Positions 33,738-43,086 of a stretch of DNA of 64,000 nucleotides are shown one piece after another. The DNA lies in NCBI RefSeq assembly GCF_011683915.1, contig NZ_JAAQPH010000010.1, positions 124,001-188,000 on the forward strand. The letters are read 5' to 3'. This DNA comes from Pelagibius litoralis. GTDB lineage: Bacteria > Pseudomonadota > Alphaproteobacteria > Kiloniellales > Kiloniellaceae. The notes under the pieces are model-generated. The model worked only from the letters and a program-made list of their open reading frames with translations, did not search any database and was not told where the DNA came from. Both the position numbers and the translations under genes were made by a program. Within the stretch, counting starts at the first letter, position 1; each line of letters begins with the position of its first letter.

Positions 33738-34678
33738 CAGCGGCCGCCGGCCGCGCCGCCCCGGGAACCCCACAGAGGACTTCCCGGGGGCGGCGCCTCA
33801 CCTTGCTGAAGGTGGCGGCGGAACCCTATCTCTACCTGAGCCCGGCGCTGATCCTGCTGTCGCTGGTGATGTTCGTACCCCTGGTGATCGGCATCGGCTA
33901 TGCCTTCCAGAAGCTGTCGCTGACCGATCCTTTCGACCGCGGCTGGGCCGGGCTCGACAATTTTCGCACCCTCGCCGGCGACCGGCATTTCTGGCGCGCC
34001 CTGACCAACACGCTCTGGTGGACAATGGGCTCCCTTTTCTTCCAGTTCTTCCTGGGTCTCGGACTGGCGCTGCTGCTGAACCGCCGGTTTGCCGGCCGCC
34101 GCCTCGTGCAGGCGCTGGTCTTCCTGCCCTGGGCGGTGCCGACCTTCCTCTCCGGCCTTACCTGGGCCTGGCTGTTCAATCCGTTGATCGGCCCGCTGCC
34201 GCACTGGATGGCCGCCCTGGGCATCCTCTCCGAGCCTTACAACATCCTGGCCGACCCCGACATCGCCATGTGGGGACCGATCGCCGCCAATGTGTGGTTC
34301 GGCATCCCGTTCTTCGCCATCACCCTGCTGGCGGCGCTGCAGTCGATCCCCAAGGAGCTTTACGAAGCCGCGGCGATGGACGGCGCGACCGCCTGGCAGA
34401 TGTTCACCAAGATCACCCTGTCGTTTCTGGCGCCGATGATCGCGATCACGGTGCTGCTGCGCACGATCTGGATCGCCAACTTCGCCGACCTGATTTTCGT
34501 CATGACCGGCGGCGGCCCGGCGAACTCGACCCAGATCGTCGCCTCCTACATCTTCACCACCGCGTTCCGGCGGCTCGATTTCGGCTATGCCTCGGCCATC
34601 GCCATCGTGCTGCTGGCACTGCTGTTGGCCTATGCGCTGGTCCTGCTGTCGATGCGCGCCCGGCTGGTCAGGGTTTGA
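33722..34678 (+). CDS. ABC importer, sugar permease (MalF/UgpA type)
   Basis: 318 residues with six predicted membrane helices. PRxG-type opening YLYLSPALILLSLVMFVPLVIGIGYAFQ is followed by the coupling loop EAAAMDGATAWQMFTKITLSFLAPMI and GGGPANSTQIVASYIF. ATG at 33722 overlaps the binding-protein gene by 16 bases. A GTG at 33734, which overlaps its stop as GTGA and has AAAGG before it, is an equally plausible start (314 residues). It pairs with the next permease in the inner membrane. Confidence 0.92.
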   Translation: MERQVTAAAGRAAPGTPQRTSRGRRLTLLKVAAEPYLYLSPALILLSLVMFVPLVIGIGYAFQKLSLTDPFDRGWAGLDNFRTLAGDRHFWRALTNTLWWTMGSLFFQFFLGLGLALLLNRRFAGRRLVQALVFLPWAVPTFLSGLTWAWLFNPLIGPLPHWMAALGILSEPYNILADPDIAMWGPIAANVWFGIPFFAITLLAALQSIPKELYEAAAMDGATAWQMFTKITLSFLAPMIAITVLLRTIWIANFADLIFVMTGGGPANSTQIVASYIFTTAFRRLDFGYASAIAIVLLALLLAYALVLLSMRARLVRV

Positions 34679-34688
34679 GGGGCCGGCG

Positions 34689-35528
34689 ATGAACCAGGCT
34701 TTTTCCCGACGTGCCGCCAGCACAGGGCGCAGTCTTGCACTCGCCGGCTATGTGCTCTTCGCCCTGTTCCCGCTGTTCTGGCTGCTGAAGATCGCGGTGA
34801 CGCCCGGTAAACTGCTCTACACCGAAGGCACCGCTCTCTGGCCGAGCCGGACGACCTGGGAGAACTTCGAGACCGTGCTGTTCTTCTCGGACTTCGTCGC
34901 CTATTTCGCCAACAGCCTGATTGTTTCTTTGGGCACCGCCGTGGCGGTCACGCTGATCGCCGCCGCGACGGGCTACGCTTTCTCGCGCTTTCACTTCCGC
35001 GGCAAGCGGCTGGTCATGTTCGTCATGCTGCTGACCCAGATGTTTCCGCTGCTGATGATCATCGCGCCGATCTACCGCATCATGGGCGGCCTGGGTCTCC
35101 TCAATACGCTTGAGAGCCTGATCATCGTCTATACCGCCTTCAATATTCCCTTTGCGGCCTTCCTGATGCAGTCCTTCTTCGATGGCATCCCCAAAGACCT
35201 GGAGGAAGCCGCCATGATCGACGGCTGCACCCGCTTCCAGGCCCTGCGCCGCGTCGTCGTGCCGCTGACGCTGCCCGGTCTGGCGGCAACCCTGGGCTTC
35301 GTATTCACCGCCGCCTGGTCGGAGCTGCTCTTCGCACTGATGCTGATCAACTCCAACGACGCGATGACCTTTCCCGTCGGGCTGCTCACCTTCGTCTCCA
35401 AGTTCTCCGTGGACTGGGGGCAGATGATGGCTGCCGGCGTGCTGGCGCTGATCCCGAGCTGTCTGTTCTTCATCTTCATCCAACGCTTCCTCGTGCAGGG
35501 GCTAACCGCCGGCGCCGTGAAGGGCTGA
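34689..35528 (+). CDS. ABC importer, sugar permease (MalG/UgpE type)
   Basis: 279 residues, six helices. TLPGLAATLGFVFTAAWSELLFAL and the coupling loop EEAAMIDGCTRFQALRRVVVPL mark a CUT1 MalG-type subunit; the C-terminus QGLTAGAVKG is the family's usual ending. GAGGGG stands 7 bases before the ATG. It follows the first permease after 10 bases. Confidence 0.93.
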   Translation: MNQAFSRRAASTGRSLALAGYVLFALFPLFWLLKIAVTPGKLLYTEGTALWPSRTTWENFETVLFFSDFVAYFANSLIVSLGTAVAVTLIAAATGYAFSRFHFRGKRLVMFVMLLTQMFPLLMIIAPIYRIMGGLGLLNTLESLIIVYTAFNIPFAAFLMQSFFDGIPKDLEEAAMIDGCTRFQALRRVVVPLTLPGLAATLGFVFTAAWSELLFALMLINSNDAMTFPVGLLTFVSKFSVDWGQMMAAGVLALIPSCLFFIFIQRFLVQGLTAGAVKG

Positions 35529-35551
35529 CCGGCAGAACCGGGGGGACTCTC

Positions 35552-36631
35552 TTGGCCGAAATCGAACTGCGAAACATTGCGAAAAGCTATGGCGATGTCG
35601 AGGTTCTGCGCGACGTGAACCTGACCTTCGACGACGGTGAGTTCGTCGTTCTGGTCGGGCCCTCCGGCTGCGGCAAGTCGACCTTGCTGCGCATGATCGC
35701 CGGCCTCGAATCGATCACCGGCGGCGAGATCGCAATCGGCGGCGCGGTGGTCAACGACCGCCCGCCGCGCGACCGCGACATCGCCATGGTTTTCCAGTCC
35801 TACGCCCTCTATCCGCATATGAACGTCGCGCGCAATATGGGTTTCAGTCTGGAGATCCGTAAGGAGGACAAGGCGCTGATCCGCGAGCGGGTCGCCTTGG
35901 CTGCACGAACCCTGGGGCTTTCCGACCTGCTTGAGCGCCTGCCCAAGGAACTCTCGGGCGGCCAGCGCCAACGCGTCGCCATGGGCCGGGCCATCGTGCG
36001 CGACCCGGAGGCCTTCCTCTTCGACGAACCCCTGTCCAACCTGGACGCTGCGCTGCGGGTGGAAATGCGCATAGAGATCGCCCGGCTGCACCAGGAACTG
36101 CAGGCGACCATGGTCTACGTCACCCATGACCAGGTCGAAGCCCTGACCCTCGCCGACCGTATCGTGGTGATGAACCGGGGCCGTATCGAGCAGGTCGGCA
36201 CGCCCCTTGAGCTTTATGAGAGCCCGGCCAACCTCTTCGTCGCCACCTTCATCGGCTCGCCGAAGATGAACGTGGTCGACTGCACCGCCGATGAACGGGG
36301 GGTGCATCTGCCCGGCGGCGGGATCTTCTGCCCCGAAGCCTGGTCACCCGACTTCCGGCCGGCCCGCCTGGGCGTCCGGCCCGAGCATATCGACCTGACC
36401 GCCGGTGGTCAGGGCGACTGCTGCGGCTGGGCGGAGGTGGTCGAGCGGCTCGGCTCCGACACCTTTGTCTATGTGAATGTGGACGACTGGGGCGGCATGG
36501 TCGCCCGCCAGTCGGGCAACGCGCCGATAAATCCCGGCGACCGCGTCGGTCTGCACTTCGATCCGGCGCAGGCGCGCCTGTTCGACAACGCCGGCACGGC
36601 ACTCTATGCATCCGAAACGAACCGAGCCTGA
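35552..36631 (+). CDS. ABC importer, ATPase (UgpC/MalK type)
   Basis: 359 residues. Walker A GPSGCGKST, Q-loop FQSYALYPHMNV, signature LSGGQRQR, Walker B FLFDEPLSNLD and switch His in VTHDQVEA, followed by a C-terminal TOBE/OB domain with LGVRPEHIDL. The start is TTG at 35552 with GGGGGGA at ideal spacing; no better ATG exists before the conserved IELRNIAKSYG. It completes the importer of this cluster. No catabolic enzyme follows. Confidence 0.93.
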   Translation: MAEIELRNIAKSYGDVEVLRDVNLTFDDGEFVVLVGPSGCGKSTLLRMIAGLESITGGEIAIGGAVVNDRPPRDRDIAMVFQSYALYPHMNVARNMGFSLEIRKEDKALIRERVALAARTLGLSDLLERLPKELSGGQRQRVAMGRAIVRDPEAFLFDEPLSNLDAALRVEMRIEIARLHQELQATMVYVTHDQVEALTLADRIVVMNRGRIEQVGTPLELYESPANLFVATFIGSPKMNVVDCTADERGVHLPGGGIFCPEAWSPDFRPARLGVRPEHIDLTAGGQGDCCGWAEVVERLGSDTFVYVNVDDWGGMVARQSGNAPINPGDRVGLHFDPAQARLFDNAGTALYASETNRA

Positions 36632-36677
36632 CCCCGCCCCCTGGCGTGGCTGCGGATCATTCGCTCCACAAGAAAAA

Positions 36678-36729
36678 GCTAAACAAAGTTGCGTATTTAC
36701 CTAGTTAATACAATTAGTACTTGTTTAGC
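36678..36729. promoter_or_regulatory. AT-rich promoter region of the sensor kinase with a 9-bp inverted repeat
   Basis: GCTAAACAA (36678-36686) and TTGTTTAGC (36721-36729) are exact inverted complements 34 bases apart, in a local AT-rich stretch upstream of the kinase start at 36779. They could be half sites for a regulator or a stem; no clear promoter boxes are named here. Confidence 0.4.
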
Positions 36730-36778
36730 GAATTTCTTGTAGATGGGGAGACCAAGCTAAAGAGGTCTCGTCCAGGTT

Positions 36779-39700
36779 ATGATCCAAGCGGTACCAAAGT
36801 CAGCGGCTCTCGGCCTCGTTGCCCTGGCGCAGCTCATCATCTTCGCCTTCATCGGATTTATTTCCTACGAACGCACGCTGGACGAAGAAAGAGATCACTT
36901 GGCCGTTGACGCGCGGGCCACCGCCGAGCAGATCGCCCAGGCCATGCGCCAGGTCGAGATCGAACTGGCGCATCTGGTGAAAGAGGTCGAACGTCACGGC
37001 CTGCGCGTGGACGAATACAGTAACGCCGCCCTGAGCGCCTTAACCGGCGTCACCAGCGCCTCACCCTACATCGGCGGCGCGGGATTTGCCGATGCCGGCG
37101 GTACGGTCAGAGTGCTGGTGCTCTCCGAAAACCAAAAGGTGGTCAGCGGTCCGTTGATCCTGGATCGCGCCTACTTCACCGTTCAGCGGGACAATAAAGC
37201 AGAGGGGATCTATCTGAGCGATCCGGTCCTGGGCCGCATCGAAAACAAGTGGATCCTGATCGCTTCGCGCCGCCTGTCGGCGCCGGACGGGACCTTCCTC
37301 GGGATCACCATGGTCTCGGTCAATCCTGACTATTTCGCCAGCGCCTTTGCCCTTGAGCGTGATCGACCGATCAGACGCCGGGTGGTCACCAACAAAGGTG
37401 CCGTCATCGCAACGGCAGGCCGCCTGGAAGGCGATCCCGCCACCGCCCCCTCCGACCAGCCGATACAGATCGCGCCGGAACAGATCGCGCAGGAAGGGTT
37501 CTTCTGGGCCGAGTCCGAGAGTAGCGCAGACACCCTGACGGCCGTTGCCCCGGTACCCGGCTGGCCGCTGGTCGCTACCGCCAGCATGAGCAGCAGCGAG
37601 GTCTTTGCGGACCTCTGGACCGACCTTATCGGCCTGGGGCTGGTGCTGACCGCATCGCTGGGCGCCCTCCTGGCCCTCGTCATCAACTTCTATCGCCATC
37701 AACAGCTCGGCAGCGAGCACGAGCGTCGCTTCAAATCCCTGATCGAGGATGCCAACGACGGTGTGGTCATTCACGACGTCGGCATGGTCCTCTTCGCCAA
37801 CGACGCAACGGCTCAGATTCTGGGACTGAGCCATGGCTCGGAAATGCGCGGCCGCACGCTGACGGATTTTATCCCCGAAGAGATGCACAGCGAGGCGCGT
37901 ACGCGGTGGCGTGCGGTCAAGGAAAGCGGTCAACCAACGACAGAGCGGCGCGCACCCGGGCATCGTGTCGACGGCAAGACCATCTATATGGACGTCACCT
38001 CGCAACAGATTGAGTGGGGCGACAAGCTCGCCATCCGGTCTTCTCTCGTCGAAGTAACTGAGCAGGTCCTGCTGGCCAAGCGGGATGAGCGCCGTACCGC
38101 GATTCTGGCCGCGGTGAACGATGCCCATTCGATCTACCTCAACCAGACGCGCAATCGCGGCGCCTTTGAAGAGCTTCTCGAGAAGATCCTTGGCCTCAGC
38201 GGCTCGGTCTATGGCTTGATCGCCGAAAAGGTAGAAGAGGAAGAAGGCAAGCCCTTCCTGCGCAGCCTGGCCATCTCCGATATCTCCTGGGACGAGGAAA
38301 CCCGCCGCTGGTACGAAAGCGCCGCCTCGGGCGGCATGGAGTTCCGCAACATCGACAACCTGCGGGGCGAACCGCTTCGTAACGGCAAGATTCTGATCGC
38401 CAACGACCCCAGAAAACATCCGGCCTCGACCGGCGTGCCCTGCGGACATCTGGCGATGGACAACCTGATGATCCTGCCGCTGACCCTGGAAGACGAGATT
38501 CTCGGCGAGGTGGCGCTCGCCAATCGCCCGGGCGGCTTCGACGAAGCGCTGGCCGAGGAGCTTGGCCCGATCGTTCAGGCGATCACCAGGATTGTCTCGG
38601 ACTATCGCTCCGCGCGGCTGCGCGAAGCAGCCGAGCAGGCCTCGCGGTCGAAGTCGGCTTTCCTGGCCCATATGAGCCACGAACTGCGCACTCCGCTGGC
38701 CGGTGTTATCGCAAACCTCGAGCTTCTGAGCGACACCACCCTGGAGCGTGAGCAGGCCGATCTCGTGGAGGCGTCGATGGGCGCCGGCAAGGGGCTTCTC
38801 GGGGTCATCGGCAACACCCTGGATTTCTCCAAGATCGAAGCCGACGAGTTGATGCTCGATATGATCGAGTTCGATCCCGGGACAATGGTGGAGAACGTCC
38901 AGTCGATTTTCTCCGGCGCCGCCCAGGATAAGGGGCTCACCGTCACCACCGTCGTCGACGCCCTGGTTCCCAGGAAGGTCATCGCCGACGAGCTGCGTTT
39001 GCGCCAGGTTATCGCCAACCTGGTCGGAAACAGCATCAAGTTCACCGACAGCGGCCGTATCGTCATCTCTTTATCGGCCCAGCGAATCAACGACGGACGC
39101 GCCCAACTCTGCATCTCGGTCGACGACACCGGTATCGGCTTCGATCCGGAAAAAGCCGAGAACCTGTTCAAGCCCTATGGTCAGGAAACCAGTGCGACCG
39201 CCCGCTCCTTCGGCGGCACCGGCCTTGGCCTCACCATCGCCCAACGTCTCATTGAGCTTCATGACGGCGAAATCAATTGCTATGCGGAGCCGGGCAAAGG
39301 CAGCAGTTTTCTGGCATCGTTCCCGGTTCCCGTGGTGGAATGGGGCGCAACGGATGTCCGGCCTATGGCTGACCAGAATGTTACCTTGCTGTTCCCTGCC
39401 GGCGGACTTCCCGACGACGTTATCCCATCGCTGCAAGCGGCCGGCGCCGTGGTGCATAATGCAACTCAGGTCGAGGCCCTGCTGCCCATCTTGTCCGAGC
39501 GGACCGAGCGGCAACGAACCCTGCTGTTGGACTGGAAAGCCCTGGACCCTGAACAACAGGACATGGTTGCCTGTGCCGATAATGGTTTCGATCAGACATT
39601 CGCGGCAACCACCAACTGCAATCCGAACGGTCGGCGCCAGGCCCTGTTCTTCAACGAAATCAAGCTGATCGCCAAGCCCCTCTGCGCCATCAACATCTCA

Positions 39701-40591
39701 CATGCGATCCACGGCAACGAGGCCACCCGCTCCGCAAGGCGGGCCGATCAGGCGCAATCAGGTCAAACCGGCTACCAGGTCTTCGAACCCGGCCAGGCGC
39801 CCCGAATTCTGGTGGTCGAAGACCAGCCGATGAACCAGCTCGTCCTGAAGCGCCAGTTGCGCCGCCTCGGGATCGACTGCGATCTGGCGGAAAACGGCCG
39901 CGAAGCTTTGACCCTGCTGGAAGACAGCGAATACGACATTGTCATTACCGACTGCTCCATGCCTGTCATGGACGGCTTCGAGTTCAGCATGGCGCTACGC
40001 GCGCTGGAAGCGGCGGGCCGGCCGCGCAGCGCCATCATCGCCCTGACCGCCAACGCTGTGACCGGCGATGCGCAGCGCTGCTACGACGCCGGGATGGATG
40101 CCTATCTTTCCAAGCCCGTCGGCCTCTCCGAACTGTCCACGGCTCTGGAGCAATGGTGGCACCCCTCCATGAGGCAGGCCGAAACCAAGCCTGTAGAACC
40201 GGCGCCGCTGCAGGAGCCGCAGGACGCGCCACCCATCGACCGGGCAGGCATCGCCGAACTGATCGGCGACGATGACGCCGAGACGATCGACGCGTTGATC
40301 CTGGACTTCTTCGAAAACTGGCAGACCTCGCTCTCCGCTCTGCACGGCCCACTGCAGCAGGGCGATACCGCGGCCCTTTGCAAGGCGGCACATGCGGCCA
40401 AGGGGACCGCACGCTACGGCATGGCGGCGATCCTGGCCGACACCTGCGAATCTTTGGAGAAACTGACCGCCGGCGAGGAACTGCAGGGTGCCGACAAACT
40501 CATCGAAGCCCTGGAAACGGAAACCGGCCGCTTGAAGGCCTACCTGGGAAAAGCTGGATTGATCCGCGATGATGAACGCCAAAGCGCCTAA
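36779..40591 (+). CDS. Hybrid sensor histidine kinase with PAS, GAF, receiver and Hpt domains
   Basis: 1270 residues. Order: membrane helix at about 10-30; periplasmic Cache-like sensor to about 278; second helix at about 280-304; PAS at about 318-430; GAF-like region at about 440-610; HisKA with phospho-acceptor His634 (HMSHELRTPL); HATPase with N-box NLVGNSIKF (about 748), DDTGIGF and FGGTGLGL; a degenerate receiver-like stretch (about 865-985) without a clear Asp pocket; a full receiver with Asp1058 (ITDCSMPVMDG); and an Hpt domain with His1205 (AAHAAKGTARYG). This is a BvgS/ArcB-type internal His-Asp-His relay. The response-regulator gene overlaps its end by 23 bases. The signal is unknown. 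Confidence 0.92.
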   Translation: MIQAVPKSAALGLVALAQLIIFAFIGFISYERTLDEERDHLAVDARATAEQIAQAMRQVEIELAHLVKEVERHGLRVDEYSNAALSALTGVTSASPYIGGAGFADAGGTVRVLVLSENQKVVSGPLILDRAYFTVQRDNKAEGIYLSDPVLGRIENKWILIASRRLSAPDGTFLGITMVSVNPDYFASAFALERDRPIRRRVVTNKGAVIATAGRLEGDPATAPSDQPIQIAPEQIAQEGFFWAESESSADTLTAVAPVPGWPLVATASMSSSEVFADLWTDLIGLGLVLTASLGALLALVINFYRHQQLGSEHERRFKSLIEDANDGVVIHDVGMVLFANDATAQILGLSHGSEMRGRTLTDFIPEEMHSEARTRWRAVKESGQPTTERRAPGHRVDGKTIYMDVTSQQIEWGDKLAIRSSLVEVTEQVLLAKRDERRTAILAAVNDAHSIYLNQTRNRGAFEELLEKILGLSGSVYGLIAEKVEEEEGKPFLRSLAISDISWDEETRRWYESAASGGMEFRNIDNLRGEPLRNGKILIANDPRKHPASTGVPCGHLAMDNLMILPLTLEDEILGEVALANRPGGFDEALAEELGPIVQAITRIVSDYRSARLREAAEQASRSKSAFLAHMSHELRTPLAGVIANLELLSDTTLEREQADLVEASMGAGKGLLGVIGNTLDFSKIEADELMLDMIEFDPGTMVENVQSIFSGAAQDKGLTVTTVVDALVPRKVIADELRLRQVIANLVGNSIKFTDSGRIVISLSAQRINDGRAQLCISVDDTGIGFDPEKAENLFKPYGQETSATARSFGGTGLGLTIAQRLIELHDGEINCYAEPGKGSSFLASFPVPVVEWGATDVRPMADQNVTLLFPAGGLPDDVIPSLQAAGAVVHNATQVEALLPILSERTERQRTLLLDWKALDPEQQDMVACADNGFDQTFAATTNCNPNGRRQALFFNEIKLIAKPLCAINISHAIHGNEATRSARRADQAQSGQTGYQVFEPGQAPRILVVEDQPMNQLVLKRQLRRLGIDCDLAENGREALTLLEDSEYDIVITDCSMPVMDGFEFSMALRALEAAGRPRSAIIALTANAVTGDAQRCYDAGMDAYLSKPVGLSELSTALEQWWHPSMRQAETKPVEPAPLQEPQDAPPIDRAGIAELIGDDDAETIDALILDFFENWQTSLSALHGPLQQGDTAALCKAAHAAKGTARYGMAAILADTCESLEKLTAGEELQGADKLIEALETETGRLKAYLGKAGLIRDDERQSA

Positions 40592-41294
40592 GAGCATTCT
40601 GATCGCCGACGATCAGGAGTTCGTCCGCACCCTGATGGTGAGGATGCTGCAGCAATTGAAGTACGAGACGCGCGCAGTCAAAGACGGCCAGGAAGCCCTC
40701 CTGGCCCTGAAGTTCATGACCGGCGCCCTGATCCTGGATCAGCAGATGGACGGGCTGACAGGCCTGGAAATCCTGCAGCAGGTCAGAACCGGCAAGACGA
40801 GCCTCAGCCGCGATTTTCCGGTCCTGATCATCACCGGCAACGCAGACGCCGACGTGGTCCGCCAGGCCAGCGCCCTCGACGTCAGCGGGCTGCTCGGCAA
40901 GCCGGTATCAAAAGCGCAGTTGAGCGAACGCCTTACCGCGGCGATGGAACGCAAGATCAAACTGAGGAGCCCCGAGGAATACGACGTCATCAAGGTTGCA
41001 AAAGCGCCCGTCAAAGACATTGAATCAGTGAGCGCCCATACCTTGATGGTGAAGCAACAAGACCGGCCGGGATCATCCTCAAGCAGTGGCGATTCACCGC
41101 GCAGAATACGCACGAACGTTCACTACAAAGACGCCCAACCAGGTATGACCATCGCCGAGAACCTGGTTTCAGAGAACGGCAAGCTGCTTCTTGGCGCGGG
41201 AACCGAGCTGACCGAGGACATGATCGGGCGCCTGGCCTTAAAATGCGAGACCGATCCAAGCCTGCGATTCCTCTCGGTTTTTCTCGCACCCTGA
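40569..41294 (+). CDS. Response regulator with an HD-GYP-associated-type C-terminal domain
   Basis: 241 residues. Residues 8-130 are a receiver: Asp13-14 pocket (ADDQEF), phospho-acceptor Asp57 (ILDQQMDG), Thr in ITGNA and Lys111 in LGKP. After a Ser-rich linker, residues 185-241 read PGMTIAENLVSENGKLLLGAGTELTEDMIGRL, which resembles the small domain that normally precedes HD-GYP phosphodiesterases; the HD-GYP domain itself is absent. No DNA-binding domain is present. It overlaps the sensor gene by 23 bases and is the obvious relay partner. Confidence 0.85.
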   Translation: MMNAKAPKSILIADDQEFVRTLMVRMLQQLKYETRAVKDGQEALLALKFMTGALILDQQMDGLTGLEILQQVRTGKTSLSRDFPVLIITGNADADVVRQASALDVSGLLGKPVSKAQLSERLTAAMERKIKLRSPEEYDVIKVAKAPVKDIESVSAHTLMVKQQDRPGSSSSSGDSPRRIRTNVHYKDAQPGMTIAENLVSENGKLLLGAGTELTEDMIGRLALKCETDPSLRFLSVFLAP

Positions 41295-41397
41295 TCGGCG
41301 AGGCGCGGCTGAACCGAAAGCCGCCGAGCAACGACCTACCGGAGCATGGCTGCAGCACTCTTGCAGAGCCGAAGTCATCCCGGATATAGGAAGTGCC

Positions 41398-41823
41398 ATG
41401 AAAAAACCCCTCACGCTTTTCCTCCTCGTCACGCTGCTGCCGGCCGCCGCCTGGGCGCAGGACGGTCCGCCGGCTGGGTATTTCGCCGGCGAGTACGAGG
41501 TGGTCGGCCGCACACCGGGCCCCGACGGCACAGCGCTGCTCGACTTGCTGCGCATTCAGGCAGAGGGCGACCGCCTCGTCATAAAGGCCTGCCGTTCCGG
41601 CGAGGGCCACTTGTCGCCCAACCCCTCGCCGAGCGAAACCGCAGCGCCCTTGATCGGTACCCTCGGCTCCTGGTCTCTGAGCTGTCACTTCATGGGCGAC
41701 AGCGACAACTACCCCAGGCTCAGCTGCTATGCGGTGACCGACGACGCGATGGAGGTGCCGGGGCTGCTGAACTTCTGGCCCGCCCGCTGGGAACCACCGG
41801 CCCACGCGCAAAATTGCCAGTGA
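41398..41823 (+). CDS. Small secreted protein, unknown function
   Basis: 141 residues. A signal peptide covers 1-21 (LFLLVTLLPAAAWAQD). The mature part is about 120 residues with four Cys (KACRSGEG, LSCHFMG, LSCYAVT, AQNCQ), consistent with two disulfides in the periplasm. EYEVVGRTPGPDG and LLDLLRIQAEGDRLVIKACR do not match a family I know. GGAAG precedes the ATG. It follows the response regulator by about 100 bases and may be in its operon. Confidence 0.7.
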   Translation: MKKPLTLFLLVTLLPAAAWAQDGPPAGYFAGEYEVVGRTPGPDGTALLDLLRIQAEGDRLVIKACRSGEGHLSPNPSPSETAAPLIGTLGSWSLSCHFMGDSDNYPRLSCYAVTDDAMEVPGLLNFWPARWEPPAHAQNCQ

Positions 41824-42032
41824 ACCGCCACCCATCGCCTGCAGGCAACTTTCCCGAAAGTAACTTGCACCGCTTGCAGACAGGATCTGTCTAAGGCCCA
41901 TGCAGACCTTCGCGCCTATCACCGGTCGGATATCCTGACGTTCGCTAGATCGGATCAGCGTACAGGGCTGGGGCCGATTCCCAAGGCGCCCACCAATCCC
42001 TAAACATCGTTCACTCACACGTTGGCGTTCTT

Positions 42033-43067
42033 TCAGGGGGTAACCCGCCTGCCTGCCTCGCTTGATTCCCGGATCGCTTCGATAATCCGGATGGTATCGC
42101 GGGCTTCCTCCGCCAGCACCGGCGGCGGGCCACCGTTCTCGATGGCCTGACGCAGCAGGGCATAGAACTGTTGGTGGGCGCCGGGGATGCTGGGCTCGAA
42201 GCGGCTGCTCCCCTGCTCTCCATCAAAAGTCGTCACCCTGGCCCAGCGGTCCTGCGGCTCGATGCCATAGCCCTCGTCCAGGGGGGTCATTCCGCCGCGC
42301 AGTTGGTCTTCCTGAATATCCATGAAGCGCTTCATGTAGGACCCCCGGGTGCCGTGAACGGCATAGCGGGTCGAATGATCCGGCGCGTAGTAATTGCCGA
42401 AGAGGTCGATGCGCAGCGCGCCCTTGCCCATGCGGGTGTGGAAGCCATCGGCAATCGCACCGCCGCTGCGCTGGATGACCAGATCGCCTTCCACCCAGTC
42501 CGGCAAGCCAAAGAGCTGCAGCGCCTGATCAATCAGATGGGCGCCCAGATCATAGTGGATGCCGACGCCCGGGGCCGGCCTTTCCTGCCAGCGGTCGGCA
42601 ACCTCGCCTTTGTAGAATTCAAAATGCGCGCGATAGCTTTTGATCTCACCCAATTCGCCGGCTTCGATCAGTTTACGCAGCGTCAGGAAATCGGAGTCCC
42701 AGCGCCGGTTCTGAAAACAAGTGGCGATCCGCCCGGCCTTGGCCGCCGCGGCAATGACCTGATCGGCCTCCGCAACGCTGGGGGTGAAAGGCTTATCCGA
42801 TACGACATGCTTGCCGGCTGCCAGGGCCTCCAGCATCAGCGCCGGATGGGTCGGGCTCGGCGTTGCCAGCACCACGAGATCGATCGACGTATCGGCGAAA
42901 AGCGCCGCCGGTGTCGGGTGCACGGTGACGCCGGGATGATCGGCCAGAACCTTGGCGCTGTCGGAAGAGGCGACCGCCGCCAGTTCGATTTCAGCCGCTG
43001 GAAACAGCGGCGCGTGGAACGTCTTGCCGGCCAGGCCGTAGCCGACCAATCCAACCCTCAATGCCAT
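42033..43067 (-). CDS. Gfo/Idh/MocA family oxidoreductase (YdgJ/IolW-like)
   Basis: 344 residues. GLVGYGLAGKTFHAPLF (6-22) is the start of the YdgJ/IolW subgroup, which includes scyllo-inositol dehydrogenases. DKP at 91-93 replaces the commoner EKP and keeps Lys92. GIHYDLGAHLIDQAL holds the Asp/His of the C-terminal domain, and the frame ends with EAIRESSEAGRRVTP. ATG at 43067 has AGAGGG before it. It is the last of five genes in a minus-strand sugar importer operon, 20 bases after the ATPase, so it likely acts on the imported sugar. Confidence 0.87.
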   Translation of the reverse strand: MALRVGLVGYGLAGKTFHAPLFPAAEIELAAVASSDSAKVLADHPGVTVHPTPAALFADTSIDLVVLATPSPTHPALMLEALAAGKHVVSDKPFTPSVAEADQVIAAAAKAGRIATCFQNRRWDSDFLTLRKLIEAGELGEIKSYRAHFEFYKGEVADRWQERPAPGVGIHYDLGAHLIDQALQLFGLPDWVEGDLVIQRSGGAIADGFHTRMGKGALRIDLFGNYYAPDHSTRYAVHGTRGSYMKRFMDIQEDQLRGGMTPLDEGYGIEPQDRWARVTTFDGEQGSSRFEPSIPGAHQQFYALLRQAIENGGPPPVLAEEARDTIRIIEAIRESSEAGRRVTP

Positions 43068-43086
43068 AAAACCCTCTTGTCTTGAT

